This document shows, one piece after another, positions 1 through 9,492 of a stretch of 64,000 bases of DNA (its first letter is position 1; each line of letters starts with the position of its first letter). The position numbers were made by a program, and so were the translations under genes. The notes below the pieces were generated by a model. The model saw only the letters and a program-made list of their open reading frames with translations, was not told the DNA's origin and made no database searches. The stretch spans positions 6,368,437 to 6,432,436 of the forward strand of contig OU342636.1 in assembly GCA_910589415.1 (NCBI GenBank). The letters are read 5' to 3'. Origin of the DNA: Malachius bipustulatus (Eukaryota > Arthropoda > Insecta > Coleoptera > Melyridae).

Positions 1-1083
1 CACCCCTAGCCAAGTAATTGTGGCCTGCAGTTCGGCTACTGACCAGGATTTGATTCGCCCATTCTTCAAATTTGCAATTTCATCATCCACTCCAGCAAGG
101 CCCTTCCTGGAAGCTGTCACTGTCTCACTGTACCGGATTAGACACCTTGGTCTGAGACCCAAAGCACACCAGTTCCTTTATACAAGTTATTATCGCTTGG
201 CGAGCTCTAGCTGATCCCTCGACCAACGAACGGCCGAACAACCACCGCTGGATCCAGGCTGAGTCAAACTATTTCCTCTTGTATTTATTTCGATTACTCT
301 ATTCAAGATTAGCCATACCGTTTACTTCATATGATATTTGGTTGATAAATTGTTACAATCACAGCTAACCTGAAAGTTTACAATTTTTAAATTACTAGTT
401 CTTGAGCCACCATTCGTGATAAATTGGCTGTGATATTGGCCTTGTAAACTTACTCTTGCGTGCACGGAAGACGGAGTACAAATACCCAGATGTAATTTTA
501 TATCCTTTGTTACTTTATTTACAAATTTATATTATACCATTAAATTTATATTGTTGAAGTAGGTAGTTGATCCTTTCGACACTCTCCTGATAATAATTAA
601 ATAGGTAATCTCCGTATTAATTAGACCAGACAACTGGTCAGTGATAATAATAATCATTGTTACTGCGAGTTTATTTTTCATTCTTTGAAATAGTAATAAT
701 TAGTAAGTTTTGCGATAATAATACTAGACTGGGAAACTTTGTAGGGTTAGAGTGCTGAGTATAGTAAGAATAATAATTATTAGGCCTGACCCAGTGGTGT
801 ATTCAGCCAGCACTTTTATTGCGCAGCTTTTGCCATGGTAAACTTATTGTTCCCTTCGCTGTTGTGACAATAATGATCTCTTGAAACATACCCTTAAGTA
901 TAAGTAACAGCGTGGCGCCCCATTAGACCTTCTAGCACCAAGTTTTTTTTATTCCAGCCGAATCGCAGAGGTTTGTATTTCGAGATCCGAGATTTATTCA
1001 AATCTGAGTTATTCCCACTCCCTTTTGTGCCATAAAACGAGCTAGCCGAGACAAACTTATAAAGTGTGCGAAAGAACGGCACA
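1..1083. other. Left flank, AT-rich, no recognised gene
   Basis: No ORF here has recognisable homology. A TGGCGCC word near 911, after a short run ending in ACA, resembles an LTR-retrotransposon primer-binding site, so this may be the edge of an old LTR element. That is weak, because neither LTR boundary nor a partner LTR is visible. The first array unit begins abruptly after the CACACGCTTCATAA stretch. Confidence 0.4.
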
Positions 1084-1361
1084 CGCTTCATAATTAAATT
1101 ATTTTAAAGGGAGGTCATGGATTACCCATCATTGCGGTTCCAATAGAGTTGTTTATGGAAATTTAGAGACAATAAAACGGATCATTTTTTGTTTCACATG
1201 CGCAATTTTGCAAAGTTTTTTCTTTTTTTCAAAGACTTTGTAGTTGAAAGACGCAAGTTTTTTTAAAAGAACAATGCAGGTACATAACCAAATATTGTCT
1301 ATTCAAAATATTGATGGCCCTGAAAAGGGCCGGGTTTTAAATGATGATAGTTCAAGACCGA

Positions 1362-1593
1362 CTAGCGGTGGATTTGTTTCTCCAACATCACCAACTCTTT
1401 GAACAGCGTGTTCACCAGTTCCCGTATCCCATCGATTAACGACAAGAGTACGAGGTATTCCGTGTATCTCGTCACCTCGTCGTTTTCAATTCATTTCTTC
1501 TATTTAGTAGCGTATCTCTTGGATATTGGTGTCTAGAATTTTAATAAGCCGCCATCTCTGTTCTATTTGCTTCTTTACATCGGATGTGTTCAT
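1362..1593 (-). pseudogene. Array copy 1, frameshifted 76-codon gene
   Basis: This copy is one base longer than intact copies: the plus strand reads TTCAATTCATT where intact copies read TTCAATCATT. It also has TTTAGTAGCG for TTTCGTAGCG, which makes an in-frame stop on the minus strand. The stem-loop at 1316-1331 is still perfect. Copy 4 shares both lesions, so they spread by duplication or conversion. The promoter half (about 1620-1860) carries rare variants also found in copy 12. Confidence 0.8.
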
Positions 1594-2276
1594 CTTGAAC
1601 GTCTGCAGTACTCTGTTGCGGTTGTGATCGTCTCTACGCCTACTTATATACCTTTCCTAATGTTAGCGGAACCGACGGTTACCGTGGCGCCTCGACTGAA
1701 TGCTAATTGATATGACGCTCTCGAGAACTACAACGAGATGAAGCGTAAACGCTAAAATTTGCTATTTTATTTTATAAACGTATTTCGTTGAAATATGATA
1801 AAGGCGCATCACTACTTATACGTTTACATGGCAACGTTCAAAGATGAAACACTTGTTTTTATATCTACAGCCACTAGCCCCTAAATCCGAAAATATATCC
1901 CCGAGAAATTTTTTTCAATTTTAAATCGGTCTATGAATGATAAGGGAAGTTACATCTTTTTGTATTGCTTTCATTATCGTTCCAAAGATAAATACGTAGA
2001 CTTTAATCCCGGGATAAATGCAAATTCATATTCTGGGAATATAAAACTCGAAGAGTTTTTTCGCCATTTTCGCTTCATAAGTAAATTATTTTAAAGGGAG
2101 GTCATGGATTACCCATCATTGCGGTTCCAATAGAGTTGTTTATGAAAATTTAGAGACAATAAACCGGATCATCTTTTGTTTCACATGCGCAATTTTGCAA
2201 AGTTTTTTCTTTCAAAGACTTTGTAGTTGAAAGACGCAAGTTTTTTTAAAAGAACAATGCAGGTACATAACCAAAT

Positions 2277-2286
2277 ATTGTCTATT
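2277..2286 (-). promoter_or_regulatory. Candidate histone downstream element
   Basis: On the minus strand AATAGACAAT begins 12 nt after the stem-loop, the window where U7 snRNA pairs with histone pre-mRNA. All array units have it. TATAGACAATT follows the 48.3 kb gene and ATAAGACAATT follows the 48.8 kb gene at the same spacing, although surrounding bases differ. It is not the vertebrate purine-rich CAAGAAAGA, so the U7 role is inferred from position and conservation. Confidence 0.55.
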
Positions 2287-2298
2287 CAAAATATTGAT

Positions 2299-2314
2299 GG
2301 CCCTGAAAAGGGCC
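2299..2314 (-). promoter_or_regulatory. Histone-type 3' stem-loop (copy 2; present in every unit)
   Basis: On the minus strand this reads GGCCCTTTTCAGGGCC: a perfect 6-bp stem with a 4-nt TTTC loop, exactly the metazoan histone mRNA stem-loop consensus bound by SLBP. It starts 30 nt after the stop codon. Matching copies lie at 1316, 3279, 4258, 5238, 6210, 7181, 12536, 13520, 29371, 30354, 31340 and 32323 (16 nt each). Copy 8 (8160-8175) has one change, AAAAGG to AAAACG, that breaks a stem pair. Conservation across units and in two diverged relatives argues against chance. Confidence 0.88.
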
Positions 2315-2344
2315 GGGTTTTAAATGATGATAGTTCAAGACCGA

Positions 2345-2575
2345 CTAGCGGTGGATTTGTTTCTCCAACATCACCAACTCTTTGAACAGCGTGTTCACCA
2401 GTTCCCGTATCCCATCGATTAACGACAAGAGTACGAGGTATTCCGTGTATCTCGTCACCTCGTCGTTTTCAATCATTTCTTCTATTTCGTAGCGTATCTC
2501 TTGGATATTGGTGTCTAGAATTTTAATAAGCCGCCATCTCTGTTCGATTTGCTTCTTTACATCGGATGTGTTCAT
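2345..2575 (-). CDS. Array copy 2: 76-aa small helical protein with histone-type 3' end
   Basis: Function unknown; no family recognised. The ATG start gives MNTSDVKKQIEQRWRL at the N terminus and a stop after KQIHR. The protein has no Cys or Gly-rich part and looks like two helices: residues about 4-35 (heptad-like, E/K/I-rich, coiled-coil potential) and about 42-75 (TEYLVLLSLIDGI then ELVNTLFKEL), joined by an acidic NDEVTR turn. The start is supported by a TATATAA box about 50 nt upstream, which leaves a leader of roughly 25 nt, and by identical translations in at least five other copies. The stem-loop lies 30 nt past the stop and no AATAAA precedes it, as in replication-dependent histone genes. 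The second helix pattern (LL..., then ..L...L.KEL) weakly matches the two small genes at 48-49 kb. Nuclear or S-phase roles are inference only. Confidence 0.8.
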   Translation of the reverse strand: MNTSDVKKQIEQRWRLIKILDTNIQEIRYEIEEMIENDEVTRYTEYLVLLSLIDGIRELVNTLFKELVMLEKQIHR

Positions 2576-2625
2576 CTTGAACGTCTCCAGTACTCTGTTG
2601 CGGTTGTGATCGTCCCTACGCCTAC

Positions 2626-2632
2626 TTATATA
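2626..2632 (-). promoter_or_regulatory. TATA box of copy 2
   Basis: TATATAA on the minus strand (in GGTATATAAGTAGG) lies about 51 nt upstream of the ATG, predicting initiation about 25 nt before it. It is present in all units that retain this segment (for example 3606-3612 region in copy 3). A second TATA-like word pointing the other way, GGAATATAAAACT, lies about 390 bp away in the spacer (near 3020), suggesting the unit was or is divergently transcribed. Confidence 0.6.
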
Positions 2633-3324
2633 CCTTTCCTAATGTTAGCGCATACGGACGGTTACCGTGGCGCCTCGACTGAATGCTAATTGATATGGCG
2701 CTCACGAGAACTACAACGAGATGAAGCGTAAACGCTAAAATTTGTTATTTTTTTTTATAAACCTATTTCGTTGAAATATGATAAAGGCGCATCACTTATA
2801 CGTTTACATGGCAACTTTCGAAGATGAAACACTTGTTTTTATATCTACAGCCACTAGCCCCTAAATCCGAAAATATATCCCCGAGAAATTTTTTTCAATT
2901 TTAAATCGGTCTATGAATGGTAAGGGAAGTTACATCTTTTTGTATTGCTTTCATTATCGTTCCAAAGATAAATACGTAGACTTTAATCCTGGGATAAATG
3001 CAAATTCATATTCTGGGAATATAAAACTAGAAGAGTTTATTCGCCATTTTCGCTTCATAAGTAAATTATTTTAAAGGGAGGTCATGGATTACCCATCATT
3101 GCGGTTCCAATAGAGTTGTTTATGAAAATTTAGAGACAATAAACCGGATCATCTTTTGTTTCACATGCGCAATTTTGCAAAGTTTTTTCTTTCAAAGACT
3201 TTGTAGTTGAAAGACGCAAGTTTTTTTAAAAGAACAATGCAAGTACATAACCAAATATTGTCTATTCAAAATATTGATGGCCCTGAAAAGGGCCGGGTTT
3301 TAAATGATGATAGTTCAAGACCGA

Positions 3325-3555
3325 CTAGCGGTGGATTTGTTTCTCCAACATCACCAACTCTTTGAACAGCGTGTTCACCAGTTCCCGTATCCCATCGATT
3401 AACGACAAGAGTACGAGGTATTCCGTGTATCTCGTCACCTCGTCGTTTTCAATCATTTCTTCTATTTCGTAGCGTATCTCTTGGATATTGGTGTCTAGAA
3501 TTTTAATAAGCCGCCATCTCTGTTCGATTTGCTTCTTTACATCGGATGTGTTCAT
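3325..3555 (-). CDS. Array copy 3: 76-aa small helical protein
   Basis: Translation is identical to copy 2. The upstream half carries GCTCATGAG where copy 2 has GCTCACGAG, and the downstream half reads GCAAGTACAT rather than GCAGGTACAT. Both marks recur in copy 6, which indicates that the block of copies 2-3 was duplicated to give copies 5-6. Stem-loop, downstream element and TATA box are all intact. Confidence 0.8.
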   Translation of the reverse strand: MNTSDVKKQIEQRWRLIKILDTNIQEIRYEIEEMIENDEVTRYTEYLVLLSLIDGIRELVNTLFKELVMLEKQIHR

Positions 3556-4303
3556 CTTGAACGTCTGCAGTACTCTGTTGCGGTTGTGATCGTCCCTACG
3601 CCTACTTATATACCTTTCCTAATGTTAGCGCAACCGACGGTTACCGTGGCGCCTCGACTGAATGCTAATTGATATGGCGCTCATGAGAACTACAACGAGA
3701 TGAAGCGTAAACGCTAAAATTTGTTATTTTTTTTTTATAAACCTATTTCGTTGAAATATGATAAAGGCGCATCACTTATACGTTTACATGGCAACTTTCG
3801 AAGATGAAACACTTGTTTTTATATCTACAGCCACTAGCCCCTAAATCCGAAAATATATCCCCGAGAAATTTTTTTCAATTTTAAATCGGTCTATGAATGA
3901 TAAGGGAAGTTACATCTTTTTGTATTGCTTTCATTATCGTTCCAAAGATAAATACGTAGACTTTAATCCCGGGATAAATGCAAATTCATATTCTGGGAAT
4001 ATAAAACCGAAGAGTTTTTTCGCCATTTTCGCTTCATAAGTAAATTATTTTAAAGGGAGGTCATGGATTACTCATCATTGCGGTTCCAATAGAGTTGTTT
4101 ATGAAAATTTAGAGACAATAAACCGGATCATCTTTTGTTTCACATGCGCAATTTTGCAAAGTTTTTTCTTTCAAAGACTTTGTAGTTGAAAGACGCAAGT
4201 TTTTTTAAAAGAACAATGCAGGTACATAACCAAATATTGTCTATTCAAAATATCGATGGCCCTGAAAAGGGCCGGGTTTTAAATGATGATAGTTCAAGAC
4301 CGA

Positions 4304-4535
4304 CTAGCGGTGGATTTGTTTCTCCAACATCACCAACTCTTTGAACAGCGTGTTCACCAGTTCCCGTATCCCATCGATTAACGACAAGAGTACGAGGTAT
4401 TCCGTGTATCTCGTCACCTCGTCGTTTTCAATTCGTTTCTTCTATTTAGTAGCGTATCTCTTGGATATTGGTGTCTAGAATTTTAATAAGCCGCCATCTC
4501 TGTTCGATTTGCTTCTTTACATCGGATGTGTTCAT
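4304..4535 (-). pseudogene. Array copy 4, frameshifted
   Basis: It has the same one-base insertion and premature stop as copy 1 (TTCAATTCGTTTC and TTTAGTAGCG on the plus strand), plus one further change. The stem-loop at 4258-4273 and the TATA box remain. Sharing of lesions between nonadjacent copies 1 and 4 points to block duplication or conversion. Confidence 0.8.
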
Positions 4536-5224
4536 CTTGAACGTCTGCAGTACTCTGTTGTGGTTGTGATCGTCTCTACGCCTACTTATATACCTTTCCT
4601 AATGTTAGCGCAACCGACGGTTACCGTGGCGCCTCGACTGAATGCTAATTGATATGGCGCTCACGAGAACTACAACGAGATGAAGCGTAAACGCTAAAAT
4701 TTGTTATTTTTTTTTATAAATCTATTTCGTTGAAATATGATAAAGACGCATCACTTATACGTTTACATGGCAACTTTCTAAGATGAAACACTTGTTTTTA
4801 TATCTACAGCCACTAGCCCCTAAATCCGAAAATATATCCCCGAGAAATTTATTTCAATTTTAAATCGGTTTATGAATGATAAGGGAAGTTACATCTTTTT
4901 GTATTGCTTTTATCATCGTTCCAATGATAAATACGTAGACTTTAATCCCGGGATAAATGCAAATTCATATTCTGGGAATATAAAACTCGAAGAGTTTTTT
5001 CGCCATTTTCGCTTCATAATTAAATTATTTTAAAGGGAGGTCATGGATTACCCATCATTGCGGTTCCAATAGAGTTGTTTATGAAAATTTAGAGACAATA
5101 AACCGGATCATCTTTTGTTTCACATGCGCAATTTTGCAAAGTTTTTTCTTTCAAAGACTTTGTAGTTGAAAGACGCAAGTTTTTTTAAAAGAACAATGCA
5201 GGTACATAACCAAATATTGTCTAT

Positions 5225-5506
5225 TCAAAATATTGATGGCCCTGAAAAGGGCCGGGTTTTTAATGATGATAGTTCAAGACCGACTAGCGGTGGATTTGTT
5301 TCTCCAACATCACCAACTCTTTGAACAGCGTGTTCACCAGTTCCCGTATCCCATCGATTAACGACAAGAGTACGAGGTATTCCGTGTATCTCGTCGTTTT
5401 CAATCATTTCTTCTATTTCGTAGCGTATCTCTTGGATATTGGTGTCTAGAATTTTAATAAGCCGCCATCTCTGTTCGATTTGCTTCTTTACATCGGATGT
5501 GTTCAT
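5225..5506 (-). pseudogene. Array copy 5, 8-bp deletion, altered C terminus
   Basis: An ACCTCGTC deletion, between CGTGTATCTCGTC and GTTTTCAATC, shifts the frame after the acidic turn (ENDE). The reading frame then runs 93 codons, through the normal stop and across the stem-loop. The second helix is lost and replaced by an unrelated tail. In this copy the stop lies beyond the processing signal, so normal histone-type processing would leave no stop codon in the message. Upstream marks (GTCTCCAG, GCATACGG) match copy 2. Confidence 0.75.
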
Positions 5507-6196
5507 CTTGAACGTCTCCAGTACTCTGTTGCGGTTGTGATCGTCCCTACGCCTACTTATATACCTTTCCTAATGTTAGCGCATACGGACGGTTACCGTG
5601 GCGCCTCGACTGAATGCTAATTGATATGGCGCTCACGAGAACTACAACGAGATGAAGCGTAAACGCTAAAATTTGTTATTTTTTTTTATAAACCTATTTC
5701 GTTGAAATATGATAAAGGCGCATCACTTATACGTTTACATGGCAACTTTCGAAGATGAAACACTTGTTTTTATATCTACAGCCACTAGCCCCTAAATCCG
5801 AAAATATATCCCCGAGAAATTTTTTTCAATTTTAAATCGGTCTATGAATGGTAAGGGAAGTTACATCTTTTTGTATTGCTTTCATTATCGTTCCAAAGAT
5901 AAATACGTAGACTTTAATCCTGGGATAAATGCAAATTCATATTCTGGGAATATAAAACTAGAAGAGTTTATTCGCCATTTTCGCTTCATAAGTAAATTAT
6001 TTTAAAGGGAGGTCATGGATTACCCATCATTGCGGTTCCAATAGAGTTGTTTATGAAAATTTAGAGACAATAAACCGGATCATCTTTTGTTTCACATGCG
6101 CAATTTTGCAAAGTTTTTTCTTTCAAAGACTTTGTAGTTGAAAGACGCAAGTTTTTTTAAAAGAACAATGCAAGTACATAACCAAATATTGTCTAT

Positions 6197-6478
6197 TCAA
6201 AATATTGATGGCCCTGAAAAGGGCCGGGTTTTAAATGATGATAGTTCAAGACCGACTAGCGGTGGATTTGTTTCTCCAACATCACCAACTCTTTGAACAG
6301 CGTGTTCACCAGTTCCCGTATCCCATCGATTAACGACAAGAGTACGAGGTATTCCGTGTATCTCGTCGTTTTCAATCATTTCTTCTATTTCGTAGCGTAT
6401 CTCTTGGATATTGGTGTCTAGAATTTTAATAAGCCGCCATCTCTGTTCGATTTGCTTCTTTACATCGGATGTGTTCAT
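6197..6478 (-). pseudogene. Array copy 6, same 8-bp deletion
   Basis: It shares the ACCTCGTC deletion and the 93-codon readthrough frame of copy 5, with one residue different in the tail (S to F). Its spacer marks match copy 3 instead. The deletion is therefore shared by two neighbours whose flanks descend from two different older units, a sign of local gene conversion after block duplication. Confidence 0.75.
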
Positions 6479-7226
6479 CTTGAACGTCTGCAGTACTCTG
6501 TTGCGGTTGTGATCGTCCCTACGCCTACTTATATACCTTTCCTATTGTTAGCGCAACCGACGGTTACCGTGGCGCCTCGACTGAATGCTAATTGATATGG
6601 CGCTCATGAGAACTACAACGAGATGAAGCGTAAACGCTAAAATTTGTTATTTTTTTTTATAAACCTATTTCGTTGAAATATGATAAAGGCGCATCACTTA
6701 TACGTTTACATGGCAACTTTCGAAGATGAAACGCTTGTTTTTATATCTACAGCCACTAGCCCCTAAATCCGAAAATATATCCCCGAGAAATTTTTTTCAA
6801 TTTTAAATCGGTCTATGAATGATAAGGGAAGTTACATCTTTTTGTATTGCTTTTATCATCGTTCCAATGATAAATACGTAGACTTTAATCCCGGGATAAA
6901 TGCAAATTCATATTCTGGGAATATAAAACTCGAAGAGTTTTTTCGCCATTTTCGCTTCATAATTAAATTATTTTAAAGGGACGTCATGGATTACCCATCA
7001 TTGCGGTTCCAATAGAGTTGTTTATGAAAATTTAGAGACAATAAACCGGATCATCTTTTGTTTCACATGCGCAATTTTGCAAAGTTTTTTCTTTCAAAGA
7101 CTTTGTAGTTGAAAGACGCAAGTTTTTTTAAAAGAACAATGCAGGTACATAACCAAATATTGTCTATTCAAAATATTGATGGCCCTGAAAAGGGCCGGGT
7201 TTTAAATGATGATAGTTCAAGACCGA

Positions 7227-7457
7227 CTAGCGGTGGATTTGTTTCTCCAACATCACCAACTCTTTGAACAGCGTGTTCACCAGTTCCCGTATCCCATCGA
7301 TTAACGACAAGAGTACGAGGTATTCCGTGTATCTCGTCACTTCGTCGTTTTCAATCATTTCTTCTATTTCGTAGCGTATCTCTTGGATATTGGTGTCTAG
7401 AATTTTAATAAGCCGCCATCTCTGTTCGATTTGCTTCTTTACATCGGATGTGTTCAT
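7227..7457 (-). CDS. Array copy 7: 76-aa small helical protein
   Basis: Protein identical to copy 2; the only coding change I see is synonymous (GTCACTTCG for GTCACCTCG on the plus strand). The stem-loop at 7181-7196, downstream element and TATA box are intact. Confidence 0.8.
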   Translation of the reverse strand: MNTSDVKKQIEQRWRLIKILDTNIQEIRYEIEEMIENDEVTRYTEYLVLLSLIDGIRELVNTLFKELVMLEKQIHR

Positions 7458-8205
7458 CTTGAACGTCTGCAGTACTCTGTTGCGGTTGTGATCGTCCCTA
7501 CGCCTACTTATATACCTTTCCTAATGTTAGCGCAACCGACGGTTACCGTGGCGCCTCGACTGAATGCTAATTGATATGGCGCTCATGAGAACTACAACGA
7601 GATGAAGCGTAAACGCTAAAATTAGTTATTTTTTTTTATAAACCTATTTCGTTGAAATATGATAAAGGCGCATCACTTATACGTTTACATGGCAACTTTC
7701 GAAGATGAAACGCTTGTTTTTATATCTACAGCCACTAGCCCCTAAATCCGAAAATATATCCCCGAGAAATTTATTTCAATTTTAAATCGGTTTATGAATG
7801 ATAAGGGAAGTTACATCTTTTTGAATTGCTTTTATCATCGTTCCAATGATAAATACGTAGACTTTAATCCCGGGATAAATGCAAATTCATATTCTGGGAA
7901 TATAAAACTCGAAGAGTTTTTTCGCCATTTTCGCTTCATAATTAAATTATTTTAAAGGGAGGTCATGGATTACCCATCATTGCGGTTCCAATAGAGTTGT
8001 TTATGAAAATTTAGAGACAATAAACCGGATCATCTTTTGTTTCACATGCGCAATTTTGCAAAGTTTTTTCTTTCAAAGACTTTGTAGTTGAAAGACGCAA
8101 GTTTTTTTAAAAGAACAATGCAGGTACATAACCAAATATTGTCTATTCAAAATATTGATGGCCCTGAAAACGGCCGGGTTTTAAATGATGATAGTTCAAG
8201 ACCGA

Positions 8206-8436
8206 CTAGCGGTGGATTTGTTTCTCCAACATCACCAACTCTTTGAACAGCGTGTTCACCAGTTCCCGTATCCCATCGATTAACGACAAGAGTACGAGGT
8301 ATTCCGTGTATCTCGTCACCTCGTCGTTTTCAATCATTTCTTCTATTTCGTAGCGTATCTCTTGGATATTGGTGTCTAGAATTTTAATAAGCCGCCATCT
8401 CTGTTCGATTTGCTTCTTTACATCGGATGTGTTCAT
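8206..8436 (-). CDS. Array copy 8: ORF intact, promoter cut off by LINE
   Basis: The 76 codons are unchanged, but the LINE that starts at 8446 sits 9 bp upstream of the ATG and moves the TATA box 3.4 kb away. The stem-loop (8160-8175) carries a stem-breaking change, unlike every other copy. Both fit relaxed constraint after silencing. It is probably no longer expressed from its own promoter. Confidence 0.65.
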   Translation of the reverse strand: MNTSDVKKQIEQRWRLIKILDTNIQEIRYEIEEMIENDEVTRYTEYLVLLSLIDGIRELVNTLFKELVMLEKQIHR

Positions 8437-8535
8437 CTTGAACGTTATTTTTATTTATGTCAGTTTGACATGTAGTTTTGGTTTAAGTTTTCTCTACAAT
8501 TTTTCGAAATTGTGGTGAGAACTTAGCGAAATAAA

Positions 8536-9492
8536 TTGATGGATAACGTCGGCCCTGTTACAAGGGACCATCATGGTTCGCAATTCAATGCGAACCATAA
8601 CAGGCGTTACTTAGAAGACCGGACTGCATCCGTTACGGATACCTCCCGGTCAGCATTCTGTTTCAGATCCCCGATTTTGACTCTTGGCCCATCTTTAAAA
8701 ATTTGCCAACTAAACATCGAAGGAATAAGTAAAGATAAATCCGATTATCTATCGAAGATTTGCATGGATGGTGAAATTGACATTATTGCCCTTCAAGAGA
8801 CGCATACTGCTACCGAAGAACAGTTACGCACAAGAGGTTCGATTGATGGATATCATTTAGTAGACTTTCTGTGCAGTGGTGTTCATGGTATAGCCACATA
8901 TGTGAAAGATTCAATAACCAATTTTGAGAAGGTCTATGCACAAATTATTTCAGACATCTATCTGGTCACAATTAAAGTTTCAGACGTGCATATAGTCAAT
9001 GTTTATAAACCTCCGAATGTTCAATGGCCCCATGATTTCGACACTGCATCTCCTCATCCTGCAATATACATTGGTGATTTCAACTGTCATCATGTTCAAT
9101 GGTTATATGACAGTTCAGACCAGAATGGAATTTCACTACAGGAATGGATGGAGATAAACAATTTACATCTCGTTTTTGATGCCAAAGACAACAAAACTTT
9201 TCACTCGGCTAGATGGAATAGAGACTACAATCCAGACCTATGCATCGTCTCCATGGATAACGATTATAGACCATTACAGACTTCCAGAAAAGTGCTGAAA
9301 AGTTTTCCACATAGTCAACATCGACCGAGTATCCTAAATATTGGTGTTCAAATTCCCCTTGTATCATCAATACCAAAACCAAGGTGGAATTTTCAAAAAG
9401 CAAACTGGACGAAATTCAGTAAATCAGTGGACAGTACTCTTCGTTGGATCCACCAGTTTCATCAAATTACGACAAGTTTGTTGGTGTTTTAA
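8536..9492 (+). pseudogene. LINE L1 apurinic-like endonuclease domain
   Basis: N-terminal part of the L1 polyprotein, an exonuclease-endonuclease-phosphatase fold that nicks target DNA. Visible motifs include KICQLNIEGI, LQETHT (catalytic Glu), YIGDFNCHH (Asp/Asn pair), NPDLCIV and SQHRPSI (the final His motif; an SDH is usual). The start ATG at 8536 follows a short leader. The frame ends at 9492 after KANWTKFSKSV..., where homology jumps to the other frame, so one indel around 9440 separates endonuclease from RT. Confidence 0.8.

Noticed and set aside
5225..6478. A distinct 93-aa isoform
   Set aside because: The C-terminal change comes from an 8-bp deletion and the frame runs through the stem-loop.
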